In this document: positions 45,565 through 56,092 of the stretch, piece after piece
Layout: the number at the start of each line of letters is the position of its first letter
Position numbering within the stretch: the stretch's first letter is position 1
Origin: Chlorella sorokiniana
Taxonomy: Eukaryota; Chlorophyta; Trebouxiophyceae; Chlorellales; Chlorellaceae
Assembly (NCBI GenBank): GCA_025917655.1
Contig: CP084613.1
Location: 3,536,001-3,600,000 of the forward strand
Reading direction: 5' to 3'
DNA: 64,000 bases
Program-made: the position numbers and the translations under genes
The notes under the pieces: model-generated
What the model was told of the DNA's origin: nothing
What the model saw: the letters and a program-made list of their open reading frames with translations, nothing else
Databases searched by the model: none

Positions 45565-47430
45565 TCACACAGCCCGTACATCCAGCAACTGACATTCATC
45601 CCCGTGCCAAACCCCCTCCCGCACCTCCTCAGGCACCGCATTCTTGGAAAGGCGGAAGCAGAACAATACAGCCTGAGCCACATCGTCAGGAGTGATGGCT
45701 CCCTGGCCGCCTGCAAAGTGTGAGAAAGTGTGATCTTGATGCATGCACTACGCTGCACCTGGCCTGAAGACCAGGTGCACACAGTGTTGTTTGCCCGACG
45801 CCCCTCACTGTAGCCCCAGTTCACCGTGCATGTCACTCTTCTCAGCCATGCCGGTCTGGCTCACGTTGCCGGGTGCAATGTCCACCACCTGCAAGGGTAT
45901 GCATGTGTGCAGGCAAACATACAAAGCTCGTCGTGCAGAGGGCGATGCATGCTGTCATCAGCAGCAACTGCACAGCTCCAGCACTGGTGGCAACACTCAA
46001 CCTGCACTTTCTCACCCGGACATTGTGGTTCCTCAGCGTTTCGTACGCAGAAAGGCCAAACCCACGAAGGGCGTGCTGCACGAGGAGTGGCAGAGTGGTG
46101 GCAGCATCGTGGCAAAGCAGAAGCAGCGGCATTTCATAGCAAACTGATCTGCACTCTTATTGGCACCTTGGAGGCGGCGTAGGCAGCATGGTGCGGGCCC
46201 TCATGGAAGGCCTCCACATCTGCTCAGGAAAGCGGGGAGTAAATGGCTTGCTCATCGATCCGTGCGGCTGTGAACCCCGTCAAGGCAGAACACACAATCA
46301 ATGCACACGCGGGTATCACCTGTGATGTTGATGATCCAGCCCTACAGCCAGACAGGCAACAGCGGGAGGGGCGTTAACGCGTTAACGTTAACACGAAACA
46401 TGTACCTTGCCGAGCAGGCACCACACTGCAGGGCAATGTACTGCTACGAACCTCGCCCTTGTCGCACATCTTGGGTGCCAGAGACCTGATGAGGCGCATG
46501 GGGGCCAGAGCATTGACCTGTAGAGCGCCACAAGAGGTGGTTGCGAGACAGGTCAGGGGGCCAGCGAGCCTCATTGAATCTGGCAAGTTACAAGCAGCGT
46601 CCCACCTTCATCACTCGGTCCCAGTCGTCAGGGTTGCCTGCAAGAATATCAGAGCGCTCGGGCTTCCAGCGTCAGCTCGCCAGCACCACCCGACCCAGTT
46701 GTTGCATGCCTGCAAGTGCATTCATGGCACGGCTCACCCTTCAGAGGACCCAGTTCCTCTGCCTGATGCGAGCCGAAGATGCCCGCATTGTTGATCAGCA
46801 CATCGCAGCCCTTGCTGGCCATCTGGTCAGCGAGCTTCTGGACGGCCTGCACAGATCGGATGGAAGAAGCATGTGCTGGGGCATCTCGCCAGCAGAGCGC
46901 ACCGACTCTCATTGCCAGGGGTTGGGTGCGTCAGCTGTTGTTGCGCACCACTGCTGCTGCTGCTGCTGCCCACAAGCAGCACCACGCACCGCGGTGTCGG
47001 CAAAGTCCACGCACTGGGTGTCACACTCCTTGGCTCCGCAGCTCTTTGCCTTGTCGGCGCACTGCATCACACCTTGCCCAGCAGTGGAGGCTCAGCCACT
47101 TGACAATGCAGCGGCGACGGCGGCAGCCGGGAAGCTTATCGGTTAGGCTGGCGCGCCGGTTCTGCTGCACCCAAGCATGTTTTCCACGTGCAGCTGCCAA
47201 CCCTGTAGCGCTGGCGACTTCCAGGTAAGAGTTGAGCCAGTCCAAGGTAGGAAAAGGTTGGGGTGGGTTGCTGCCCCTTGAAAACACACCTGCTTCAGGT
47301 CCTGCTCATGGTGGGGATGAGCCACCAGCGTCAAGCTGGCCCCCTCTTTGGCCAAAGCGCAGGCAATGGCTGCGCCAATGCCCCGACTGGCGCCGGTGAG
47401 CAGTGCACTCTTTCCCTGGAGCAGAGACAT
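45565..47430 (-). CDS. Short-chain dehydrogenase/reductase (classical SDR)
   Basis: This is an NAD(P)-dependent oxidoreductase of unknown substrate. Exon 1 (start 47430, MSLLQGK) carries the cofactor motif SALLTGASRGIGAAIACALA. The next exon gives the structural motif LINNAGIF (about 46805). Then follow DWDRVMKVNALAPMRLIRSL (about 46615-46480) and a tiny exon GWIINIT (about 46340). VEAFHEGPHHAAYAASK follows with the catalytic Tyr and Lys (about 46220-46170), then ALRGFGLSAYETLRNHNVR and VVDIAPGNVSQTGMAEK. The C-terminal exon (GAITPDDVAQAVLFCFRLSK) ends LDVRAV at 45565. At the usual catalytic Ser position (NISS) the sequence reads NIT and runs straight into an exon junction, so the Ser is not evident. 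It follows DDB2 in tandem on the minus strand, with no evident functional link. Confidence 0.88.
46373..46392. repeat. Triple GTTAAC palindrome in an SDR intron
   Basis: Three copies of GTTAAC, the first separated by GC and the next two adjoining, form a 20-base near-palindrome in an intron of the dehydrogenase gene. No function is known to me. Confidence 0.7.
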
Positions 47431-48279
47431 CGCCACAGGTGAGACTGTAGTTTGATCAGGAGTTGCGAGTGCTGCTTGAAGTCAAGATTGACGGGTAGTA
47501 GCATCCAAGGCAACAACCGGTGCCATTGAAGTGGTACCAAGAGAGGGGATGTACAGCATGTATTGCTGGGGGCAGGCAGGTCGTTCCCCTTTCTGCCAGC
47601 ACCCAACGCACTCAGAATTATACTGGCAACTGGTTGTAAACGCACAAAGGACACCTTGATTAGCAATAGGTTCACTCCCTGAATGCAACACTGTCAACAG
47701 GGTGTAGCGGATGAGGCGGTGAGGAAGGTGCTCTGATTGCAACCGCACGCTCTGCAGTTGCTTCTCACCTTCATGTTGCCTCTTTCCAGGCTTCCCTTCT
47801 CTTTGCTGGCACGCGGAGCAATACCCTTAGCAGTGCGGCCTTCCTTGAGCAGCAGCACAACCATCACAGCCATCGGTGCAACACACGCAGGGAGGCGGGG
47901 GACCTGGGCGCGGCTTACGCAAGTGGGCACCAATGCATGCCATTGCAGAGCCCCAACCAATGATAGGAGGGGAGGCTGGAACAGGAGGCAAACACACTTC
48001 TACGGATGGTGTCGGCAGGCCAGCGCCGGCCACCACCGGTCATCATCCGGCCAGGAGCTGCCAGCGCTTTGGCTCAGTAGGCGCTGGCCAGCCGACTGCT
48101 GAGAAAACTGCTGGGTGGCCGGCTCTGCAGATGGGCAGGGCCGCCTTCCTCGAGGGGCAGCTGGCCAGTGGGACGCCCTGCTGGCGGCATATGTATTGGG
48201 CACCAGGAGTGCTAGCAGGCTGGCCTCTTGGGTCCTCCCATCTGATGACTGTTCCATGCCACCACTCAGCGATGAGCGG
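47431..48279. other. Intergenic region left of the scrambled gene copy
   Basis: About 850 bases without a recognisable gene. The part next to 47431 is A/T-richer and should hold the SDR promoter. Similarity to the 56-61 kb gene begins only at about 48280. Confidence 0.4.
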
Positions 48280-48372
48280 CGCGGTGCCCATGTGCTCCCT
48301 CTGCAGCTGCACCAGCCGGCTTACCTGGCCCACCGACTGGCCAGACAGAAGCATTAGCAGCACTGCCCCCAC

Positions 48373-48987
48373 GCGCATCAAGTTGGCGCGCGCTGGTGTC
48401 ATGGATGATGCCATTTGCCTGCAGCTGCTCCGTCATGCCGCGCAGGAAGGCCCCGCTGGCCACCCCGTCCCCCGCCGCCACCCGGTCTGCCGGAAGCAAT
48501 GCTGCAGCAACGTTGTGCTTGCTGTTCATGCAGCACAGCAGCTGCCGGGTGCCTGCCTCCGTGACGTACAGATCGGGCTGCTGCCTGGCTGCGGCGTGCT
48601 GCTCCTGCCACACGTCAGTGCTCACCTCCACCTCAAAAGACGTGCACCTCGACAGAGTCGCGCTTCACGGCGCTGCGGGTGGAGCGGCGGTTGAAGTGCT
48701 ACTCTGTCGAGGTGCACGTTTTTGAGGTGGAGGCGCGCACTGACGTGTGGCAGGAAAAGAGCGTCGCAGCCGGGCAGCAGCTCGATCTGTACCTCACGGA
48801 GGCAGGTACCCGGCAGCTGCTGTGCTGCACAAACAGCAACTCAACGTTGCTGCAGCACTGCTTCCGGCAGACCGGGTGGCGGCGGGGCACTCAGTGGCCA
48901 GCGGGGCCTTCCTGCACAGCATGATTGAGCGGCTGCAAGCAAACAGCATCGTACACCAAATCAGCGCGCGCACCAACTTGATGCGCC
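48373..48987. repeat. Foldback inverted repeat 1 (arms about 295 bp, loop about 23 bp)
   Basis: The left arm (48373-48667) and right arm (48691-48987) are reverse complements at roughly 85-90 percent by eye. Both encode the same exon piece, VWQE...GTRQLLCC...AADRVAAG (motif abbreviated), on opposite strands. A transcript across it would form a long imperfect hairpin. Confidence 0.85.
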
Positions 48988-49632
48988 GCGCAAGGGGCTG
49001 GGGCACGCGTGGGGAGGCTGCTGTTCCCAGAGGGGCCCATGCAGCAGATTGGGGATGGGCGGGGCATGCGGCGTCACACAATGCTCTGCCCGCTTGCTTT
49101 CCCCCAAGCACAGCACCAGCTCACCTGCGCGGCGAAGCACTTGATGCCAACAGGCACCCATCTCCAGCAATTGCATTTCCGCGCCGGGCATGCGCGCCGG
49201 CCACAGAGCCGGTGCGGGCCAGAAGGCGTGTGCCGGGGGAGAGGTGTGAGGGAGCGTGCGCAGGCGGGACAGCACGGGTGCAAACCGCTGCAGGGCCAGT
49301 GGGTCTGCGCTGATGCGCATATACAGCCTGCGAAAGGGGGTGGCCATGGATCAGGCAGCTGAAGTGAGGCATGCGCTTCCGAGGGGTGTTGAATGCGCAG
49401 CGCCGGGTGGCTGGCGGGCGCAGGAGGTGAGGGTGGAGGTGATGCGCAGCTACGAGGTGCAGCCACGAGGTGCACCCGCCAGGTGCACCCTGCCAGCGCA
49501 CGCCCTCACTAGTGCATGAAGCGGGCCACAACGAGGCGGCCGTGCAAGGCCACGTAGAACATCACAAGGTCGCCTGCTCGACGCGACTCGATGCTGGTCG
49601 TGGGGTCGTAGCCTGCCGCCTCCAGGATGGGG

Positions 49633-49840
49633 CTGGCCAGCCGCACAACCAGCTCCGCCATGGCCAGGTTGCGTGAGCATGTCAGGCAGAGGGAGGCCTG
49701 ATGCTGCGTGCAGCCGGCCTGAAAGAAGGCGCAGCATGCGACGCCTTCCTGCAGGCGGGCTGCACGCAGCACCATGCGTCACTCTACCTGATATGCACGC
49801 GAAACCGGGCCATGGCGGAGCTGGTAGTGAGGCTGGCCAG
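49633..49840. repeat. Foldback inverted repeat 2 (arms about 100 bp)
   Basis: Left arm 49633-49735 and right arm 49740-49840 are diverged reverse complements covering the AELVVRLASP exon segment, with almost no loop. Confidence 0.75.
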
Positions 49841-50178
49841 GCCGCCTGCAGGACGGCGCAGCATGGCAGACATCCACGGCTGGAGTTTCAGTGAATAACA
49901 GCAATTGCCTAGAGCCACAGCACAGCTGCCTGGCGAACACGGTGCTCCCACAATGCGACCCCCACAGGGCGGTTCAGCTGCGACCCCGAAACCCGACAAT
50001 GCGCCATCTCCCGTCACGATGAGGACCAGGCACACAGCCTGTGCAGCAAGGGAGGGCAGCCTTGCCCTGCATGCATGCAGCAGCCACCAGGTCGCAGACC
50101 TTGAAGGGGAAGGGGGAAAGGCAGCGGCACCGCCAGATAAACCTGTGCAAGGAACTGCGCGCTGTGCCGGCATATCAC

Positions 50179-50306
50179 CAGAAGGGCTCGAGTGCTCCTG
50201 GGCAAACTGGTGGGACTTGCCGCCGCCGCCGGTGTCGAATGTCATTCGCCACCGGCGGCGGCTGCAAGTCCCACCAGTTTGCCAGGAGCACTCGGAGCTC
50301 TTCTGG
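50179..50306. repeat. Foldback inverted repeat 3 (arms about 57 bp)
   Basis: Left arm 50179-50234 and right arm 50250-50306 are reverse complements with a loop of about 15 bases, covering the GGGGKSxQFAQEH exon end. Confidence 0.75.
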
Positions 50307-51195
50307 CGATTTGCTGAAGCGTTTCATGCCTAACAACGGCTCGCAGGTGCAGCAGGCGGCCGAAGAGCGTGATCATGACGCCGCCCATCTCCTCTGCCGC
50401 CACGGCGAAGGTGCGCTCCCTGCCCCGCTGCAGGAGCTCCACGCTTAAACGGGCCTGCTGCTCCGGCGTTCCAATCACCACCACCCTGGCAAACATGTGG
50501 TCCTGCATGTGTGTGTTGGGGGCAGCAGGGAAAGCAGGCTGGAACCAGCATGGCACGAGGGGAGACCGGGGCAGCTGGGAGGGCTTTCCTCGACGCTTTG
50601 TCAGGGCTGCTGAGCAGCCGGCCCACCTTGGCCACCGTGGCGTTCTCCCTCTGCATCATCAAGAGCTGACCGAGGTTGACTGTCAGGGGCAGCAGCCACT
50701 CCACCACCAGCTGCAGCGCCGCAGTCTTGGTGCGCTCCCTAACCAAGCGAGCAGGCTCAACGCACTTCCCATTGACTTGCAGCTGATCATGCGCCTTTTC
50801 TTAGCAGGGGAGCGGGCATGACCAGCACGATGGCGCTCGTGAGGCGACTCCTGCTGGCTGTGGGGGTGGGGCAAGGCGCGGCATGCGCTCGGCAGCAGCA
50901 CAGACGGGGGCAGAGCCTCTCCTCCTGCAGCACAGGCAGCCTTCCCGCAGGCCGCGCTCATTGCGTCTTGATGCCACGCACCATCAGGCCGGGCACCTCG
51001 AAGTACCTGACGCTTCAGCCCGAGCCAGCGCCTCCCGGTGCAGCACCTCCAGTGCTCGATCGAGCCTGAGGGCGGCGGTGTCTCGTCGCTGGCCGTGACC
51101 CGCAGGCCGCACACCACGGCCTCCTGCCCCCTGCCCAGGCCCTCCGCCTCCTCAAGCGACCTGGGCTGCTGCAGGGAGTAGGCTGGCCCCGCCAT

Positions 51196-52038
51196 GGCTG
51201 CCCTCCAGCTGGTGCCCCCAGCTGGTGCTGAGAGCCAATGGCTTGAACCCCAGGATGGTGGGCAGAGCCTTGGATGTGCGTGGGCGGGTGAGCAGTCGCG
51301 AATTGGGAGAACAACGTCTTGAAAGGTCGTGAAAGGGCCTGGCGGTCCCCCGCTGCACCTCTGGCAAGCCAATAGATCAGCTACATGGCAGCCAATGGGC
51401 AGCTACATGGGAACACAAGTCAGGGCTCCAGCAGGCGCAGCAAACAGCTCTGGCCATTCCATCGGAGCAATGCATTTCAGAGTGCAGGATCCTGCCAGCG
51501 TTGGGAGACCATCTCCCACGGTCTGATCCGTGGTGCTGAAGTGCGCAACCGCCCGCCGCCATCCGCGGCCGCTGCCGCCGGCCCCGCCTCCCTCCCGTTG
51601 TTGCACCCTGCACTGCAGAGCCCCCTCTGCTGGAGCTCTTTCCCGCTTTGGCTGGCCGGTCTTTTCGCAGCATACCTGGCAGAGCTTGCCTGCCAAAATG
51701 GTGCTCGGGAGCTTGGGGTATTCCGCTGGCGGGGCAGGCGGCCGCAGCTTTCGATCGGCAAGGCCTGCAGCTGCCATTCGGCATTCCGTGCAGCATCGAG
51801 CTTTCATTGCGCATGCAGGACCAATGCGTGGCAGCTGAGCGAACAGCACCGCTGGCTGCTGCGGCAGCAGGGGAAGAGGCTGCTGCAGCGCTGGACGGTG
51901 GGCGGCGAACGGCGGCACAGGTACCCGTGAGACGCCCCGATTGCTTCGCGCTGGCTCCCCGTTATATTCGACACTTTGAAACACTAAGTGGTTGTATAGT
52001 GCGCCGCTCATCTTACGCTAACAGACCCGGTCTGCGCA
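51196..52038. other. Upstream flank of the scrambled copy; possible 5' exon
   Basis: From 51196 to about 51640 the sequence is still similar to 60.8-61.2 kb, so the duplication includes upstream DNA. A minus-strand frame starting at 52011 (MSGALYNHLVFQSVEYNGEP, later LPSTILAGKLCQ before a GTATGC donor) could be a first exon, but nothing else supports it. The stretch 51950-52025 is A/T-rich and may be a promoter. Confidence 0.3.
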
Positions 52039-52399
52039 ATGGCAGCGCCTGGGTTTGGCCGGGCGCACCATCGTTCACGGGCTGATCGCCGGCTTAGAAG
52101 CACAATGGAGCAGGTTGGGCTTGCTTCTGTGGCCAGTGCATCCGCCGCCAGCAGGCGCCGTGCGGCGCAGTGCAGCGCGCTGGTTGTGACAAACCGACTG
52201 TTGTGGCGGCAACGTGTTTGCCTCCCCTCCAGCCTCCCTCCCAGCAACATCTCTTTCTCCTCTTCATATGTATGGGTGGATGGCGGTTGGGCGGATAATA
52301 CAGGTGGTGGGCGCCGCCCCCACCGACACATGACACGTGACGTGAGTTTGCCCCTCCAGGCGGTCCAGAGGGGCTGATGAGGGGGAAAGGCAGCAGTTG

Positions 52400-52750
52400 A
52401 AGGGGTGGCGGCAAAACAGGTATCCTGGAGCTCCCAAGGTGAGGCGGCGGGGGTGGCGGCAAAACAGGTGTCTCTGGAGCTGCCGGGGGAGGCAGCAGGG
52501 CCAAAAAACAGGAATGGAGCTGCCAGGGTGGGGCAGCAGGGCACAACAGTGTCTCTGGAGCTGCGGGGGAGGCGGCAGGGCCAAAAAGAGCCGTGGAGCT
52601 GCCAGGGTGGGGCGGCAGGGCATAAAAGTGTCTCTGGAGCTGCCAGGGTGGGGCGGCAGGGCATAAAAGTGTCTCTGGAGCTGCCGGGGGAGGCGGCAGG
52701 GCATAAAAGTGTCTCTGGAGCTGCCGGGGGAAGGCGGCGGGGGCAAAGGA
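52400..52750. repeat. Minisatellite, 40-41 bp units, about 8-9 copies
   Basis: Units contain GTGTCTCTGGAGCTGCC and GGCGGCAGGGC; successive CATAAAAGTG marks at 52621, 52662 and 52702 give spacings of 41 and 40. Left-hand units are more degenerate. Open frames across it are a by-product of the repeat. Confidence 0.9.
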
Positions 52751-52868
52751 ACATGCGCGATGCTGGGGTTTCGATGGGCGGCCAACGACGGCAGGTGGGG
52801 CCGGGGGCTGGGGGCTGCTGCAGGCTGCATGCTGGAACCGCTGCAGGCCGGAACCGCTGCTCGACCGA

Positions 52869-54451
52869 ATGCCGGTGTGTGCCTCCGCCGCCGACATCCG
52901 CAGGATGGACAGGGCTACGCGGTGTCCCATTGGCATGCGCGCGCGCATGCTGCGAATCGGTGTGCGGCTGCGCGTTGTGGTGGCGCTCACTGGTGTGCAT
53001 GGCCCCGCACTCGCAGCTTTGCCAAGGCGCCCAGCGAGAAGAGCTTGCTGCCTTCGGTGCCTGGCGTGGCGGCGGAGGAGCCGTTGCCCGCCGCCGCCGA
53101 GGAAGCTGACCGCGCCGGCCACTTCATTGCGTTTCAGAAGGAGCGCGCGCTGCAGCGCCTGGTCCCCTTCCTCTATTCCCAGATGGTGCAAGCAGCCCAG
53201 ACCGCAGGGGTGTGGACGGGCGTGTGCATGCTGTCATTCAGCCGGCTGTTCAACAAGATGGCGCTGACCATGTGGGTGGCGCTGTCCGGCCGGGGTCTGC
53301 GTGCCTGGGGCCTGCGCCGCCCGCCGCTCTTGCATGCCTGGGCCGTGCGCTGCCCGCGCCTGCAGTGGGATGGGTTGGGCTGGGCATGGAGCTCGATGAT
53401 GGTCCCCCTCATGGTGACCCCTGCAGCAACAGCCACGTGGAGGCGCACACCGACTGCAACGACGCGGCGGGCGGCATGCTGACCATGATCACGTGGTACA
53501 CCTACGGTGCGCGTTGCTTGCCCACCGCCGTTGTGTGGCGCTTGCGTCACCGCTGCGCGGGCGCTTGCAGGCGACGTGGCGGCCCTGCAGGGCAACCAGT
53601 TTTCATGCCGGGCCTCGGGATGCGCTTGAGGAGCCCCACGGACGGCGCCTTGCTGCTGCTGGATGCCGCCACACAGGTGCGCGCATCCGGGGGCGTGCGG
53701 GCGAGCGCCGCTGCTCGACGGCGTGCCCAGCACCATGCATGTTGCCGCGCTGCTGTGCTGGGCTGGGCAGCCCGCCCCCTTGTTCGCTGCACCCGCCCTT
53801 ATCTGACGGTCTCTCCGCCACGGTCTGCACCCGGCAGACGATACAGCGGTGAGTTGGTCTCGCAACGGGCAACCCCTCACCCTGCCACAATGCAGGTACA
53901 CGGAACTTCCCCTGTCACCGGTGGCGGCGAACGATGCATCCGCGTCGGCTCTGCGAGCGTCCTCGACCAGCAGGTCGGTGCCGGGTCGAGGCTGGTCGGC
54001 GCGTGTCATGCTCGGTGCGCATAAGACAGTCCCGCATGCTGCGCAGGTGGCGGGTCGCGCGCGGCGGATGGTGGCTCACATGTTGGGGGTGGCGGAGGCC
54101 GCCTCGACGCCCGGGGCGGCCCCGCAGCCGGACCTGAGGGTGGCCAACAGCAGGCGCAAGACGTGGTCGGTGTACGCGGCGGACCCCGAGCACAACCTGG
54201 CAGGGTTTGAGGCCTACGCGGCGGGCCTGGGAGTCACCGATCCCGCGTTCCTACCGGATGCCGAGGCGGGCGCGATGCCCTTCTGCGGCCTCGTCGACGT
54301 CGTCGTCCCGCCAGGTGAAGCGGCCTGCCGGGTGAAGCGGCCTGCCGGGTGAAGCGGGGCGGGTGGTCGCCGCCGGGCGGTCCGGCTGCGGTCAAACTTG
54401 ATTCTCCTTGCTGGGCGCGCAGACACGGACAGCGACGAGGACAAGGACTAG
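52869..54451 (+). CDS. Unrecognised protein with an HTD motif and acidic tail
   Basis: A chain of plausible exons lies here. An N-terminal part begins MPVCASAADIRRMDR (52869, start uncertain). After a change of frame near 53030 come AGHFIAFQKERALQRLVPFL and YSQMVQAAQTAGVWTGVCML, then SFSRLFNKMALTMW. The next exons read NSHVEAHTDCNDAAGGMLTM followed by ITWYTYG (about 53432-53505), then VAALQGNQFSCRASG and TDGALLLLDAATQ. A last long exon has RARRMVAHMLGVAEAASTPG and FEAYAAGLGVTDPAFLPDAE. The final join CCA G|AC gives the acidic end DTDSDEDKD and stop at 54449-54451. HTD with a following dG.lLLLDA strand recalls 2-oxoglutarate/Fe(II) dioxygenases (including TET/JBP-like ones), but I cannot find the second iron-ligand His. 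The family assignment is therefore only a suggestion. Confidence 0.4.
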
Positions 54452-56092
54452 GGCGGCGGCCGCGGCAGACGCAGTCTTGTGCTGGCCGTTGCGGCAGACA
54501 AGGCAAGCGATCTTTTTGTTGTGCGGGTGTGTGTGTGTGTGTGTGTGTGGCCATTGGCAGAGCGCACCCCATTGCATTCCAGCCGCCCGGCCGCCCTTGC
54601 CTGGCCAGAGTCCATCCCCACATGCACTCAGAATCCGTTCAGGTGTAATGAAAGACGCACTGTTCAGCGGGGAATGAGGGCGGGGCAGCGGTCTGGTAGG
54701 CGGCGGCGGCGGATGGGCGGCAGACGGCTTTTGGGTGGAAAGCCAGCCTGGCCCTCGCCTCACTAAATTTCTGGTGATTTTCGGCTGTCGATCACGCCCG
54801 ATTTGGGGGTTCTGGCAGCACGAGTCCGCTGGGTGGTGGAGGAAATGCTCGCGCAGCACGTGGGTTCGTGATCAGCTCGCGATAGCTCTTTCCAATCCCC
54901 GCTCCCTGCGATCATCCAAAAGCGGCGGCTCCAGCGGCAAAGCGCGCAGGCCTGGGTGCCGACCGCGATGCCGCGCAGGTTGCTGGGCTTTGAGAAGGCG
55001 TGCGGGGGCTTCGGGACGTCGCTGCGCGCTGTTGAGCGTGAGCGAGCCTGAGGAGGCAGCTGGCAGCGCCACTGGGGTGTTGGCGGCGGGCGGCGGCAGG
55101 CTGCTTGCTGAGCGGTTTCGGCAGCACTGGCTGGAACCGAGGTGGAGCACGCCCTGCAGCATCCACTGCGGCGAGGGTGGAGGTCTGCTGCAGAGGGTGC
55201 GGCGAGCAAAGCAAACCGCCCCGGCAGCCCAGCAGACGCAACAACCGGCTGCTGCTCTGGCGGCAGACGGGTGCCTGGGCTGCCCGATGGGCGGCCATCG
55301 GGGTGACAGCCACTGGCTTGAGGCTTGGGCTGCCCGATGGGCGGCCAACGGGGTGGGCAGGAGGCCTGGGCTGCCCGATGGGCGGCCAACGGGGTGACAG
55401 CCTCGGCTGCGGGGATGGGCGGGGCAACGGGGTTGGAGAGCCATATGTGCATATGTGTTGCTGGCCAAAGCATGTCACAGCACGGACACTAGTAATAATA
55501 ATGTGAGGCAAAAGTAACGCCTGGGAGGCAATAAACGTCCCTGGGCCCTACAAAAGTCCTACATGTGAGCCTTCGGGCATCATCTTGACTTACATCCATG
55601 GCATGCACACTATGAGGGGGGATAGGTTTAAGTTGACAAGAGGACAGGCATCATAAGTAGCAGGGCAGCCCCTGGGGGAGCCGCCAGGCAGCTTCAGGCG
55701 AAGGTAGAGAATGAAAAGCAGGGCAATGCAGGAGGGAGTTCATGGGTTTGAGCTTTAGATAAAGTGAGGTGCACAGCATAGGACATTGAAGGAAGGGAAG
55801 GAGATCACAATTGCTATGCTGGAAGCGGGAAGGACTGCTCTGATGAGGTCCAGAGGCAGGGGGACAAAATAGCAAGGCGCATGTGTCGGGTATATCTCAG
55901 AGGATGCAGCAGAATGCAAATGGGTCACATGGGGAAGGGTTAGGATGGAAAGGGACGTTTGACAGGGTGCGTGGCCGCTAGCTTCAGCCTGGCCGCTGCA
56001 ACCCTTGGCGCCGCAGCATCGGCAGCCTGCCGCTCCATGGCTGCCGCCACAGTGGCTGCCTCACACCGCCGTCTCTGCGGCCAGGGTGGGCT
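54452..56092. other. Non-coding stretch with short tandem repeats
   Basis: About 1.6 kb without a convincing gene. It holds a (GT)n run at 54527-54549. It also holds three imperfect units of GGGCTGCCCGATGGGCGGCC with spacers, starting near 55277, 55327 and 55368. A clearly A/T-richer block (55490-55960) is probably the 3' UTR of the minus-strand gene that ends at 56093. Confidence 0.5.
55590..55594 (-). terminator. TGTAA poly(A) signal of the 56-61 kb gene
   Basis: Minus-strand TGTAA about 500 bases past the stop at 56093, at the far side of the A/T-rich block. Confidence 0.3.

Larger units (their letters stand above)
48280..51195 (-). pseudogene. Scrambled, partly inverted copy of the 56-61 kb gene
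   Basis: Pieces of one protein appear in this stretch on both strands. Minus-strand pieces, in the same order as the intact gene: AYSLQQPRSLEEAEG then GRGQEAVVCGLRVTASDE (51180-51060), TKTAALQLVVEWLLPLTVNL (about 50740-50680), VVVIGTPEQQARLSVELLQR (about 50490-50430), AMAELVVRLASPILEAAGYD (about 49660-49600), RISADPLALQRFAPVLSRLR (about 49325-49265), and DVWQEQ, TRQLLCCMNS and AAALLPADRVAAGDG (48620-48460). Plus-strand pieces repeat three of these segments beside the originals (48691-48987, 49740-49840 and 50250-50306). Compared with the copy at 59.3-59.8 kb, about 500 bases are missing near 50325. The LLRELCLEGKR segment after EEAEG is also missing. The order, inversions and losses rule out a normal protein product. 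A transcript could still fold into long hairpins. Confidence 0.75.

Noticed and set aside
48373-50306. Foldbacks as hairpin-read or chimera artefacts
   Set aside because: The arms differ by many substitutions and small indels; an artefact would give near-identical arms.
52405-53109. Open frame over the 40-41 bp repeat as a repeat protein
   Set aside because: The repeat is open in several frames on both strands, and unit lengths of 40 and 41 shift the frame, so coding is unlikely.
54735-55397. Plus-strand frame with Arg/Gly-rich product
   Set aside because: Composition follows local GC and short tandem repeats; no motif and no splice support.
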